From the NCBI GenBank assembly GCA_947258905.1, contig CAMYKF010000479.1, forward strand, positions 1 to 18,845: a DNA stretch of 18,845 bases. Direction: 5' to 3'. A program made the position numbers and the translations under genes. The notes under the pieces were generated by a model. It was given only the letters and a program-made list of their open reading frames with translations, did not search any database and had not been told where the DNA came from. Shown here one piece after another: positions 1 to 8,814 of the stretch (positions are counted from its first letter, which is position 1; each line of letters starts with the position of its first letter). The DNA comes from an uncultured Pirellulaceae bacterium (GTDB lineage Bacteria > Planctomycetota > Planctomycetia > Pirellulales > Pirellulaceae).

Positions 1-56
1 CTTGAAGTAGGAAGCGCCTCTGACGCAACCGAGATTCGTGTCGCTACGCAGACCGG

Positions 57-2699
57 TCAAACGGTAACTGCTCCTGCGGACGGCGGCGTTACCGTCCGCT
101 TCCAGAACGAATACATACTGCGGCGATAAAGCTGCGATGTGTCTGTGGGGTGCGGATACGGGCGTGAAAAATTTGGCCGGTTGTTAATCTCCAGCCAGAG
201 TCCGTCTGGATGGTACGGATAGACACTCGGCCCGCCGACTGTCCGGTCCAGCAAACCACTCACCGCCAGCGCGCAATCGCGAATCACTTCACCATCCAGC
301 CGCGAACTCGGCCCGCGTGCGAGCAATCGATTATCCAAATCACGCTCCAGCATTTCCGGAGTGACGCGCGAGGATTGCTGCCAGGTTCGTGACATAACGA
401 TCAGTTTCAGCAACTCTTTCACGTCCCAGCCGGATTCCATGAACTCGACGGCCAGCCAGTCAAGGAGTTCCGGATGACTTGGATACTCGCCCTGGAATCC
501 GAAATCCTCACTGGTCTTCACCAGACCGGTTCCAAACAACTGCTGCCAGAAGCGATTGACGGTCACGCGCGCGGTTAACGGTTGTTCGCGCGCAACCAGC
601 CATTGTGCGAGTCCCAATCGATTCGCCGGTGCATCAGCGCCCACCTCTCCGAGAGCGACCGGTACGCCGGGAGCCACCGGTTGATCCTGCAGCGGCTTGT
701 CATACTCTCCTCGCTCGAGCACATAAGCCTGCCGCGGTTCAGCCATCTCCTGCATGACCATCGTTGCCGGAAATGTTTCCGCTTCATTGCGTTTTCGAGT
801 TGCGAATTCCAGTTCAGCGACCAGCTGCTTTTGGACCTGGCTGCCGAATTGCCTGATCAGCAAAGTGGTTAACTTGTTTTGCTGTACCTCTGTCCGCTCG
901 TTTGCATCAAGGTTCAGCAAGTTCACAGTTTCCGGTGAAATTGAGGGCCGCTCGGAAACCGACAAACGGAACCTGCCTATCTGATGCGAGCTGCCCCACC
1001 GCTGAAACATTCGAATCCGGACGGTCGTCCCTGCCGCAACGGGCTCAGCCAGATCAAAAATGGCCGTGCGGTTTTCATTCCTGGTGTTGCCGTCAACTGC
1101 CCAGCCTTGTTTGCCATCCCGCTTCCCGTCAATCGCCTGCGCGACGTCATAGCCGTTCTGCTCATAGTCCGCCTGGGCCCGTTCGATGTTGACGGCCGCG
1201 AACTTGTCTGAATCGGTATTGCCAGTGTCGACAATAAATTCGGTCAGCACGAAATTGCCATTGGTTCCGCGACTGGTCGAACCGTTGGTCAGCGACTCGT
1301 GCTTAATCGCCTCCAGCCGGATTGCACGGATGTCACTGCCGTCGTCGAAGATAATTTCGTAATCGTCTGTCGGCGGATTCGCACCTTTCAACAGCACACT
1401 TTTGTCCTCCAGCAGCTCCACCTCGGCACCGTTGACCGACACGACCTGATCAGGCTCGATCGTTGCCCAATCGGGTATCATTGAAGAAAGTTGTTGCTCC
1501 CATTCGTCGAGCGGCAGATCAAGCGCTGACACACGATTCTGCAACTCAATCTCTGCATCCATTAACTTCGCCAGCCGTTCATTGGCCAGTGGAGACGCGA
1601 CTGTTAATTTCGGATCAAAACCGTTGAGCCCCTTTTCCGGCACATTGTTGAAGTACGCAAAGAACTGGTAGAAGTCGGACTGGGAAACGGGATCGTATTT
1701 GTGGTCATGACAGCGGGCGCAAAGCATCGTCTGCCCGAGCCAGACTGTGGATGTGGTAACAACGCGATCAATCACGTATTCCGTGCGATACTCTTCATCA
1801 ACGACGCCACCTTCGATGGTGATCGGGTGGTTGCGATTGAATCCGGTTGCCAGACGTGTCAGATCATCCGCATCCGGCAACAGGTCACCGGCCAGTTGTT
1901 CAATCGTGAATTGATCAAAAGGCATATTCGTGTTGAACGCGTGAATGACCCAGTCTCGCCACACCCATTGCGTCCGCTCGCGGTCATACTGATAGCCGCT
2001 GGTGTCTGCATATCTGGACGCGTCCAGCCAGTACCTTGCCATGTGTTCAGCGTAGGCATCGCTGGCCAACAGGCGATCGACCACTTTTTCAAAAGCAATC
2101 TCAAGCGGTGCCGGATCAGAAACAAATGCATCAACGTCTTCGTTGGTCGGTGGCAAGCCGGTCAGATCCAGCGTCACACGTCGAATCAGAGTCGGCCGGT
2201 CAGCCAGCGGGGCTGGCTCGATCTGCTCCTGCTGCACGGGCACTTCCGGCCGCCCGGGCGTTTGAAACGCCCAGTGCTTTTCGTATTCGGCTCCCTGCTC
2301 GATCCAGCGGCGAACAATATCCACCTCATCTGCCGTTAGCCGTTTCCTGCCTGAATCCGCCGGTGGCATCTGATCGCCCGGATCTTCCGAGAGAACACGC
2401 AGCAGTATCTCACTTTCCTTCACGTCGTCGAAGTCAAACACTTCAAAGTCGGTGGCGGACTCACGATCATCCAGACGCAAATCAGTCTCGCCGGCCATTT
2501 CGCTGTTTTGATCGGGCCCATGACACAGAAAACACCTGTCCGAAAGAAGCGGCCGGACGTCCCGGTTGAAATCAACTTCGTCTTGGCGTTCAGCATCGCC
2601 TGTCGCCGGCTTGCCGTTTTCTGCCTGCGAATTGCTTGTCAGCGCAACTCCTGGCAGGCCAATAATCACCAGCGATAGAAAGACAAAGAAAAACCGCAC
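57..2699 (-). CDS. PSCyt1-DUF1549-DUF1553 planctomycete cytochrome-type protein, C-terminally truncated
   Basis: A secreted protein of the large planctomycete family that joins a c-type haem domain to DUF1549 and DUF1553. Residues 1-20 form a hydrophobic signal peptide. The PSCyt1 haem motif CFLCH is at 56-60, with a likely distal Met ligand in QMPP near 111. DUF1549 covers about 165-370 and includes the CARCHDHKYDP signature. A middle domain (about 400-600) of unclear type may be a beta-sandwich or carbohydrate-binding module. DUF1553 starts near 690. It runs normally through RRSMYSFWKRTVTPPS, then turns into unrelated residues and stops. The usual continuation (FDAP, then R-x-C, then TNTPLQAL and LND) is missing, so roughly 100-140 residues are lost, and I cannot find them in any frame of the first 80 bases. 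The function of the family is not firmly established; members often sit next to DUF1501 genes, which would lie outside this window. The truncation could be a real disruption or an assembly edge. Confidence 0.85.
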   Translation of the reverse strand: MRFFFVFLSLVIIGLPGVALTSNSQAENGKPATGDAERQDEVDFNRDVRPLLSDRCFLCHGPDQNSEMAGETDLRLDDRESATDFEVFDFDDVKESEILLRVLSEDPGDQMPPADSGRKRLTADEVDIVRRWIEQGAEYEKHWAFQTPGRPEVPVQQEQIEPAPLADRPTLIRRVTLDLTGLPPTNEDVDAFVSDPAPLEIAFEKVVDRLLASDAYAEHMARYWLDASRYADTSGYQYDRERTQWVWRDWVIHAFNTNMPFDQFTIEQLAGDLLPDADDLTRLATGFNRNHPITIEGGVVDEEYRTEYVIDRVVTTSTVWLGQTMLCARCHDHKYDPVSQSDFYQFFAYFNNVPEKGLNGFDPKLTVASPLANERLAKLMDAEIELQNRVSALDLPLDEWEQQLSSMIPDWATIEPDQVVSVNGAEVELLEDKSVLLKGANPPTDDYEIIFDDGSDIRAIRLEAIKHESLTNGSTSRGTNGNFVLTEFIVDTGNTDSDKFAAVNIERAQADYEQNGYDVAQAIDGKRDGKQGWAVDGNTRNENRTAIFDLAEPVAAGTTVRIRMFQRWGSSHQIGRFRLSVSERPSISPETVNLLNLDANERTEVQQNKLTTLLIRQFGSQVQKQLVAELEFATRKRNEAETFPATMVMQEMAEPRQAYVLERGEYDKPLQDQPVAPGVPVALGEVGADAPANRLGLAQWLVAREQPLTARVTVNRFWQQLFGTGLVKTSEDFGFQGEYPSHPELLDWLAVEFMESGWDVKELLKLIVMSRTWQQSSRVTPEMLERDLDNRLLARGPSSRLDGEVIRDCALAVSGLLDRTVGGPSVYPYHPDGLWLEINNRPNFSRPYPHPTDTSQLYRRSMYSFWKRTVTPPSAGAVTV
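61..99. repeat. Two overlapping inverted repeats at the DUF1553 break
   Basis: ACGGTAAC (61-68) is repeated in inverted form as GTTACCGT (88-95). Overlapping it, GCGGACGG (76-83) pairs perfectly with CCGTCCGC (92-99) across an 8-base loop. The two arms sit exactly where the encoded DUF1553 sequence stops resembling its family (around base 77). This could be a fold-back at an insertion or assembly junction, or a coincidence in GC-rich coding sequence. Confidence 0.45.
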
Positions 2700-2733
2700 G
2701 GCACTTCTCGAAAATCAGAAACGGCTACAGAGT

Positions 2734-2739
2734 AGTATA
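2734..2739 (-). promoter_or_regulatory. Candidate -10 box for the PSCyt1 gene
   Basis: On the minus strand this reads TATACT, a five-of-six match to a sigma-70 -10 hexamer, 34 bases upstream of the start codon. The only -35 candidate is a weak TTCGCA with a long 19-base spacer, so this rests mainly on the -10 match and its position. Confidence 0.3.
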
Positions 2740-2784
2740 GATCGAATCGCCGGGCCTGTGCGAAGGCGCATGCGGTGCGCAAAG

Positions 2785-2817
2785 AAAAAGCCAGCAGAAA
2801 AATCGCTGGTTTTTTTT
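2785..2817. terminator. Bidirectional hairpin terminator below the copper operon
   Basis: CCAGC (2791-2795) pairs with GCTGG (2805-2809) around a 9-base loop, and the stem extends outward through G-T and several A-T pairs. It is followed by eight T on the plus strand, and by CTTTTTCTTT when read on the minus strand. Its place, after the last gene of the leftward efflux operon and before the PSCyt1 promoter, fits termination of that operon and separation from the next gene. Confidence 0.6.
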
Positions 2818-2824
2818 GCAAGGT

Positions 2825-2848
2825 ACCGGTGAGAGGAATTGAACCTTC
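2825..2848 (-). other. tRNA-like T-arm and acceptor 3' strand (remnant)
   Basis: Read on the minus strand, GAAGG-TTCAATT-CCTCT has the invariant G-TTCRANY-C pattern of a tRNA T-arm, with one A-C mismatch and one G-T wobble in the stem. It is followed by CACCGGT as a plausible 3' acceptor strand, then A. No convincing D-arm, anticodon arm or exactly matching 5' acceptor strand (ACCGGTG) is found upstream; AACGGTG, with one mismatch, lies about 94 bases from the 3' end. The hairpin terminator follows within ten bases. It may be a decayed tRNA, an attachment-site remnant or another small RNA 3' end. Confidence 0.25.
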
Positions 2849-2974
2849 GAGCGCCAGATCAATCAACCGGCCGCACCACAACCGGGGGGCTTCTTGTCCG
2901 ATTCTCGTCCTCACCGTTTCTGTGGAGACCTCGATTACGATCACGATTGCGACTACGACGAGGATGGGTGCGGA

Positions 2975-5314
2975 TCAAAGCTCAACGTTCCGCAAGCGCA
3001 AGGCATTACTGATCACCGACACGCTGCTGAAACTCATAGCCGCAGCCGCGATCATGGGATTTAGTAACGCTTTGAATCCGAACAGTGGCACCAGCACTCC
3101 TGCGGCGATGGGAATACCCAATGCGTTATAGGCAAAGGCAAAGAACAGGTTCTGTCGAATGTTGCGCATTGTGGCGCGACTGAGATGAATCGCCCTGACG
3201 ATACCGTTCAAATCTCCGCGGACCAGGGTTACGCCGGCGCTTTCCATGGCTACGTCCGTGCCGGTTCCCATAGCGATGCCCACGTCGGCAGCAGCCAATG
3301 CCGGGGCATCATTGATCCCGTCACCCGCCATGGCGACGCGACGCCCCTGTTGCTTCAGTTCCACTACATATTGATGTTTGTCTGCCGGGCTGACGTCGGC
3401 CTGTACCTGGTCGATTCCCAGCTGCTGACCGACATGTCGGGCGGAACGTTCATTGTCGCCCGTCATCATCACGATCTGCACACCCAGCTTGTGTAACGCT
3501 TCGATGGCGGCCGGTGTCGATTCCTTGATCGGATCGGAAACCGCCAGCAGCCCGGCCAGCGTTCCATCGATGGCTACGAACATCACCGTGTGTCCCGCGC
3601 CTTGCAATTCAGTCGCAACGTCATGCAAGACATCGCGATTGCCAATTTCGCGCGTAGCGAGCAGTTCCTGATTGCCGATCAACACCGAATGGCCCTCGAC
3701 CTGACCCGTCACCCCACCTCCGGTGATCGAATCAAAATCGCTGACATCGGGAATCACCAATTGACGGTTTCTTGCTTCCGCCACGATCGCGCTGGCCAAC
3801 GGGTGTTCGCTGCTGGATTCCACGGACGCTACCAGTTGTAACAGTCGGTCCGGTTCAGGAACCCCCCCGGCCCCCCTTTGAAAAAGGGGGGATTGGCCAG
3901 ACTCGTCCGCCAAAAGCACGTCCGTCAACCGCGGTTTGCCCGCGGTCAGCGTGCCGGTTTTGTCAACGACCAGCGTGTCGACCTTTTCCAGCGTCTCCAG
4001 AACTTCCGCATCGCGGATCAAAATACCTTCCCGGGCTCCGCGGCCCACGCCAACCATAATCGAAATCGGCGTGGCCAGTCCCAGCGCACATGGACAAGCG
4101 ATGATCAACACGGCGACTGAGTTCACCAGAGCATAAGCCAGCGATGGTTCTCGTGGCGACCAGATCGCCCACACCACAAAGGTAATCACGGCGACCACGA
4201 TGACTGCGGGGACAAACCAGCCTGCCACGGTATCGGCGACTTTTTGAATCGGTGCCCTGCTCCGCTGCGCACCCGCCACCATATTGACGATCTGCGACAG
4301 CACCGTTTCGCTCCCCACGCGTGTCGCCCGCATGTGGAACGAGCCCGTTTGATTCACGGTCCCGCCGGTTACTTCGTCACCGGATTGTTTGCTGATCGGC
4401 AACGGTTCACCACTGATCATTGATTCGTCGACCGCGCTGTTGCCGTCGACTACCTCGCCATCGACAGGAATCTTGTCACCGGGTACGACTTTCAGCACAT
4501 CGCCCCGCTGCACCTGTTCCAGCGGGATCTCCGATTCGGCACCGTCACGAATCACTCGTGCGGTGGGCGGGGCCAGCGACATCAGTTCGCGAATCGCGCT
4601 GCTGGTTTTGCGTCGGGCCCGCAGTTCCAGCACTTGCCCCAGCAGCACCAGGGCAATAATGACGGCCGCTGCCTCGAAGTAGACCGCGACGTGGCCATGT
4701 TCGCGAAAGGCCTCCGGAATCCAGCCGGGAATCAGCAACGCCACCGTGCTGTACAGCCACGCCGCCATTACGCCCACGGAGATCAGTGTGAACATGTTGA
4801 GATTGCCGGTGCGAATCGATTGCCAGCCGCGAACCAGCAACGGCCAGCCGCACCAAAACACCACTGGCGTACTCAGCAGAAACTGCAGCCAGCGTGAAAC
4901 GGGCGGACTGATCCACCGATCCAGCGGCACGCCCAGCATCGGCAACATAGCCAACAGAAAAACCGGCACCGACAGAACGACCGCGATCCAGAATCGCCGC
5001 GTCATGTTACGCAACTCTGAATCGTTATCCGGTTCGGCAGTCACGAGTTTGGGTTCCAGATCCATGCCGCAGATTGGGCAGCTGCCAGGTCCCACCTGCT
5101 CGATTTCCAGGTGCATGGGGCAGATGTAAATCGCTTCGGCCGCTTCCTTTTTGGAAAGCGAGAGCGTCACCATCTGCGCGGGCTCAAGAAATTTCTTGCG
5201 GCAATGCTCGCAGCAAAAGTACCACGTCTGCCCGTCCTTTTCGCAGGACACGGCCGTGGCCGGATCGACGGTCATGCCACAGATTGGATCGATAACGGAT
5301 TGCGAATCACTCAT
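2975..5314 (-). CDS. copA: P1B-type copper/silver-translocating ATPase (CopA-like)
   Basis: Inner-membrane pump that exports monovalent copper or silver from the cytoplasm at the cost of ATP. The N-terminus has no classical GMTCxxC domain. It carries a YHS-type module (DPICGMTV, then CCEHCRKKF; about 9-45) and a heavy-metal-binding module (YICPMH to CPICGMDLEP; about 63-90). The catalytic parts are complete: actuator loop SGEP, metal-site CPC at 407-409, phosphorylated Asp in DKTGT (D451), SEHPLA in the nucleotide domain, and GDGIND at 664-669. FAYNALGIP and the late MSFSSVSV helix match the Cu(I) P1B-1 signature. The start ATG overlaps the stop of the upstream cusA-like gene (ATGA), so the two are probably translationally coupled. 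Unusually, a short stretch reading SPLFQRGAGGVPEP between LTDV and LLQLVASVE is encoded by a GC-rich palindromic repeat and lengthens the nucleotide-binding domain. Length (779 aa) is otherwise typical. Confidence 0.95.
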   Translation of the reverse strand: MSDSQSVIDPICGMTVDPATAVSCEKDGQTWYFCCEHCRKKFLEPAQMVTLSLSKKEAAEAIYICPMHLEIEQVGPGSCPICGMDLEPKLVTAEPDNDSELRNMTRRFWIAVVLSVPVFLLAMLPMLGVPLDRWISPPVSRWLQFLLSTPVVFWCGWPLLVRGWQSIRTGNLNMFTLISVGVMAAWLYSTVALLIPGWIPEAFREHGHVAVYFEAAAVIIALVLLGQVLELRARRKTSSAIRELMSLAPPTARVIRDGAESEIPLEQVQRGDVLKVVPGDKIPVDGEVVDGNSAVDESMISGEPLPISKQSGDEVTGGTVNQTGSFHMRATRVGSETVLSQIVNMVAGAQRSRAPIQKVADTVAGWFVPAVIVVAVITFVVWAIWSPREPSLAYALVNSVAVLIIACPCALGLATPISIMVGVGRGAREGILIRDAEVLETLEKVDTLVVDKTGTLTAGKPRLTDVLLADESGQSPLFQRGAGGVPEPDRLLQLVASVESSSEHPLASAIVAEARNRQLVIPDVSDFDSITGGGVTGQVEGHSVLIGNQELLATREIGNRDVLHDVATELQGAGHTVMFVAIDGTLAGLLAVSDPIKESTPAAIEALHKLGVQIVMMTGDNERSARHVGQQLGIDQVQADVSPADKHQYVVELKQQGRRVAMAGDGINDAPALAAADVGIAMGTGTDVAMESAGVTLVRGDLNGIVRAIHLSRATMRNIRQNLFFAFAYNALGIPIAAGVLVPLFGFKALLNPMIAAAAMSFSSVSVISNALRLRNVEL
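3861..3895. repeat. GC-rich palindromic repeat inserted in frame inside copA
   Basis: CCCCCCTTT (3871-3879) and AAAGGGGGG (3883-3891) form a 9-bp perfect stem with a 3-base loop, preceded by a further C7-GG run. This C6/G6 palindrome resembles short interspersed repeats known from many bacterial genomes. It is unlike the surrounding coding sequence. It translates without a stop as SPLFQRGAGGVP in the ATPase nucleotide-binding domain, where relatives have a short variable loop. Confidence 0.75.
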
Positions 5315-8300
5315 GACGCTGGTTCCAGCTGCTGCGAAGGTGCCTGGGCGGCAAAACGCGTATCACTCAGACCCGCGTCAAGCTTGAATTCGAGGAACCC
5401 GCAGTAGACCACAGGGACCACAAACAGGGTGATCAGTTCCACGACCATCCCGCCAAACACGGGAATGGCCATTGCTCGTGCCACATCCGCACCGCGTCCG
5501 GTAGCCAGCAATACCGGCAACAACGCAATGATGGTGGTGAATGTGGTCATCAGGCAGGGACGAATTCGTTTCAGTCCTGCCTCCACAATGGCGTCGCGAA
5601 TATCGGCAGTGGATTGCAAACGCCGTTTTTTCAGAACCTGATCGATATAGGTCGCCATGACCACGCCGTCGTCGATGGCGATACCGAACAGCGCGATAAA
5701 GCCAACCCACACGGCGGTGTTCAGTTCCACACCGCCGATTGCCAAAGCAATCATACCGCCGCCAAAGGCGACTGGAATTCCGGCGAATACCACGAAGGTC
5801 AACGGCAGGCGGCGGAACTGCAGGTAGATGATGAACAGGTTCAACAGCAGCACCAGCGGAATGATGATCATCAACCGCCGGTTGGCTTCGATCTGGTTTT
5901 GGAAGGAACCAACCGGTTCCAGTTCAAAATTTCCGGCTGGAAATTCCAGTTGCCCGCTCTGCCGCGCACCCGCCAAGGCGGCCATCACCCGGTCCACCGT
6001 TTCCAGTGCACCGAAGCTGCCGGCCGGTGCAAACGCAACGTGGGCAACGAGTCGCGCATCTTCGCTGTTAATCATGGCCGGACCCCACAGATGCCTCATC
6101 GTTGCCAGCCTGCCCAGCGGAACGACTTCGCCGGTGTTGGTGACCACCGGCAGCATTTCCAGTTCTTCCAGATCGTCGCGGACATGGCGTTGATAACGCA
6201 CCTGAATCGGGTAGCGTTCACGGCCCTCTACCGTCGTGGTGGCGTTCAGTCCTCCCAGCGCAACTTCGATCACCTCGTTCACACCGCGTACCGTCATGCC
6301 GTAGCGCGCGGACTCGGCACGATTCACCTCGAATTCCAGATAAGGCTTGCCCAGTACAATATCGGGACTGACGGCACCGGCATTGACCAGCGGAAGCTGT
6401 TTGAGATAGTCGGCCACAGCGGTAGCGGCCCCGGACAGCCCCTCGAGATTATCTCCATACACCCGAACCGCCATCGACGCCTTGATGCCGCTTTGCAGCA
6501 TCACTACCCGTCCCTCGATGGGTTGAAGTTCATCAGCCATCGTGATGCCGGGCAACGTGGCCAGATCATTGATCTCTTTCCAGATTCTTTGCTCTGTCAT
6601 CCCCTCACGCCACTGGTCGCGGGGTTTGAGCATCACGTAAGTTTCGATCATGCCGGCCGGTGCCGGATCAAGCGCCGATTCGACGCGACCGATCTTGCCC
6701 AGCACGTTTTCAACTTCGGGAATGTTCAGGATCATGGCGTCCTGCGTCTGCAGCGTTTCCATGGCCTGCGACAGACTGGCCGCCGGATACAGGCTGGGCA
6801 TGTAAAACCAGCTGCCCTCGTCCAGGGCAATCCAGTCATCAGATTTCAATCCGGTCAGGGTGTGCTTGAAGTCAACATACGTTTGCGAGCGGTTGAAGTC
6901 GGCCCCCAGCTGACGAGCCAGTTGTTCAAACGGATACAGGATCGTGGGCAAACCGAACCATGCACCGATCCCCAGAAAAATGATCAACAGGGGAATCGCC
7001 AGAAAGGCTTTTTTGAATCGCAAAAATGTCCGCAGCGTCGGCTCGTACAGATAGTTAACCGTGCGGGCCACCAGGTTTTTCTCGACCGGTCGCATCCGCT
7101 CTCGCAACAATAACCAGATCACCAATCCGCCCAGCAAGCTGAGGATCAGCGTTACGACAAATGGTTCGATTTGAAGTCGCGCTGCGAGATGGTCGATCTG
7201 TTCCGGCCACACAAAACTGCACAGCCCGGCGACCAGCCCGCCAAACACGATCACTGCCAGGGTAGCCCTCCAGCCCTTGCCTCGTGGGTTTTTCAGCAGC
7301 AGCCGGGCCAGCGGCGGAACCAGCATCACCGCCACCAGCAGGCTGGCGACCAGTGAATACGTTTTGGTCCAGGCCAGCGGCGCAAACAATCGATGATCGC
7401 GTCCGGTCAGAAAGAACACCGGCAGGAAACTGATGACCGTCGTACTGACTGCTGTAACAACCGCAGGGGCCACTTCGCAAGTCATGTCAACAATCCGCCG
7501 CAAACGTCCTTCCTCACCATCAGGCCTGCCCTCCGATTCCCAGTCAGCGACACCGCGGAAGATGTTCTCGGAAATGATGATGCCCATATCGACCATCGTG
7601 CCGATGGCGATGGCGATGCCAGCCAGCGACATGATGTTGGCGTCGACACCAAAAGTGTTCATGGCGATAAAGGCGATCAACACGGCGATCGGCAAGGTCG
7701 TGGCAACGACCAGGCTGGCGCGTAAATGCAGCAGGAACAGCACGATCACGACGACCGTGATGGCGATCTCCAGCGCGAGAGCCTCACTAAGTGTGGCGAT
7801 CGTTTCATCGACAAGCACCGTGCGGTCGTAAATGCCGCGGATACGAATCCCCTGAAGCTCGTTTTCCAGCAAGGCGATCTTGGCCTTGACCCGTTCGATC
7901 ACTTGCCGCGGATTCTCGCCGTATCGCATCACGACGACACCACCGACCGCTTCGCTGCCGTTGAAATCCAGAGCGCCACGACGAAATGCCGGTCCGATTT
8001 GCACGACGCCCAAGTCGCGGATGGTGATCGGGATGCTTTGTTTGGTGGCAACGACCGTCTGTTCAATTTGCTCGATGGTTTCGGCATCGGTTTTTCCAGC
8101 GCCGATAAAGCCAAGGCCACGCACCAGCAATTCCATTCCGCCAGTTTCCAGCGTCTTGGCGCCCACATCGATGTTGGAGTCACGCACCGAGCGGATGACC
8201 TGGGCCAGCGTCAATTCATGAAACCGCAGTCGATCCGGGTCGATATCGATCTGGTACTGACGGACATAGCCGCCAATCGATGCTACTTCCGCAACGCCTT

Positions 8301-8814
8301 CCACACTTTGCAAAGCGTACTTGACCACGTAGTCCTGGATACTGCGCAGTTCTGCCAGATCCGTGCCTTGCGGTGGCGGCTGCAGAACGTAGTAGTAAAT
8401 CTGTCCCAGCGCGGTGGCGTCGGGTGCCAGTACGGGACTGGTGCCTGAGGGCAACTGATTGCCGACGGTCGACAGTTGTTCCGAAACGCGGGACCGCGCC
8501 CAGTAGAAATCCACATTGTCGGCGAAGGTGACCTGTACGAAGCTGAAGCCAAACATGCTTTTGCCACGCACACTTTCGGCGCCCGCGACCGATTGCAGTG
8601 CCACTGAAAGCGGATACGTGATCTGGTCTTCCACATCCTTGGGACTGCGACCCGGCCATTCGGTCAACACGATGACCTGGTTTTCACCGACGTTGGGAAT
8701 CGCATCGATAGGCACTTCGCGCAGAGAGTGCACCCCATAGGCAATCACCGCAGCGGTAACCAGGAAAACTACCAGCCGCTCGCGGACGCAGAAATCGACA
8801 ATCGAGCGGATCAT
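5311..8814 (-). CDS. cusA: Heavy-metal efflux RND pump (CusA/CzcA-like)
   Basis: Proton-driven inner-membrane trimer subunit that moves metal from the periplasm towards the outside with an adaptor and an outer-membrane channel. The first helix (about 12-30) leads into the conserved IDAIPNVGENQVIV, VEDQITYPLS and YWARSRV blocks. The proton-relay helix has IAIGTMVDMGIIISEN, with D409 and E416 matching CusA D405 and E412. Met722 (DPAPAGMIET) and Met772 (VVMLQSGIK) are spaced like the CusA metal-binding Met573 and Met623, which favours Cu/Ag over Zn/Co. I could not place the third Met safely. At 1167 aa it is over 100 residues longer than CusA. The extra length includes about 508-582, which adds two predicted membrane helices (518-536, 550-570), and about 627-664 before the LDEG motif. 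It overlaps by four bases (ATGA) with both the adaptor gene upstream and the ATPase gene downstream. Confidence 0.95.
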   Translation of the reverse strand: MIRSIVDFCVRERLVVFLVTAAVIAYGVHSLREVPIDAIPNVGENQVIVLTEWPGRSPKDVEDQITYPLSVALQSVAGAESVRGKSMFGFSFVQVTFADNVDFYWARSRVSEQLSTVGNQLPSGTSPVLAPDATALGQIYYYVLQPPPQGTDLAELRSIQDYVVKYALQSVEGVAEVASIGGYVRQYQIDIDPDRLRFHELTLAQVIRSVRDSNIDVGAKTLETGGMELLVRGLGFIGAGKTDAETIEQIEQTVVATKQSIPITIRDLGVVQIGPAFRRGALDFNGSEAVGGVVVMRYGENPRQVIERVKAKIALLENELQGIRIRGIYDRTVLVDETIATLSEALALEIAITVVVIVLFLLHLRASLVVATTLPIAVLIAFIAMNTFGVDANIMSLAGIAIAIGTMVDMGIIISENIFRGVADWESEGRPDGEEGRLRRIVDMTCEVAPAVVTAVSTTVISFLPVFFLTGRDHRLFAPLAWTKTYSLVASLLVAVMLVPPLARLLLKNPRGKGWRATLAVIVFGGLVAGLCSFVWPEQIDHLAARLQIEPFVVTLILSLLGGLVIWLLLRERMRPVEKNLVARTVNYLYEPTLRTFLRFKKAFLAIPLLIIFLGIGAWFGLPTILYPFEQLARQLGADFNRSQTYVDFKHTLTGLKSDDWIALDEGSWFYMPSLYPAASLSQAMETLQTQDAMILNIPEVENVLGKIGRVESALDPAPAGMIETYVMLKPRDQWREGMTEQRIWKEINDLATLPGITMADELQPIEGRVVMLQSGIKASMAVRVYGDNLEGLSGAATAVADYLKQLPLVNAGAVSPDIVLGKPYLEFEVNRAESARYGMTVRGVNEVIEVALGGLNATTTVEGRERYPIQVRYQRHVRDDLEELEMLPVVTNTGEVVPLGRLATMRHLWGPAMINSEDARLVAHVAFAPAGSFGALETVDRVMAALAGARQSGQLEFPAGNFELEPVGSFQNQIEANRRLMIIIPLVLLLNLFIIYLQFRRLPLTFVVFAGIPVAFGGGMIALAIGGVELNTAVWVGFIALFGIAIDDGVVMATYIDQVLKKRRLQSTADIRDAIVEAGLKRIRPCLMTTFTTIIALLPVLLATGRGADVARAMAIPVFGGMVVELITLFVVPVVYCGFLEFKLDAGLSDTRFAAQAPSQQLEPAS

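Noticed and set aside
1..129. Plus-strand open frame reading into the window from the left
   Set aside because: Half of it is opposite the DUF1553 domain and it has no motif. The first 56 bases could belong to another gene, but nothing supports it.
1701..2339. Plus-strand open frame of about 212 codons opposite the PSCyt1 gene
   Set aside because: It lies fully inside the conserved DUF1549 region on the other strand and shows no family motif or signal peptide.
2825..2918. A full class II tRNA of about 94 bases on the minus strand
   Set aside because: An acceptor stem with one mismatch can be drawn, but no D-arm or anticodon arm fits.
5614..7113. Long plus-strand open frame (about 499 codons) opposite the CusA-like gene
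   Set aside because: It is antisense to a clearly conserved RND pump and its translation is His/Gln/Arg-rich without any recognisable domain, as expected of a shadow frame in GC-rich DNA.
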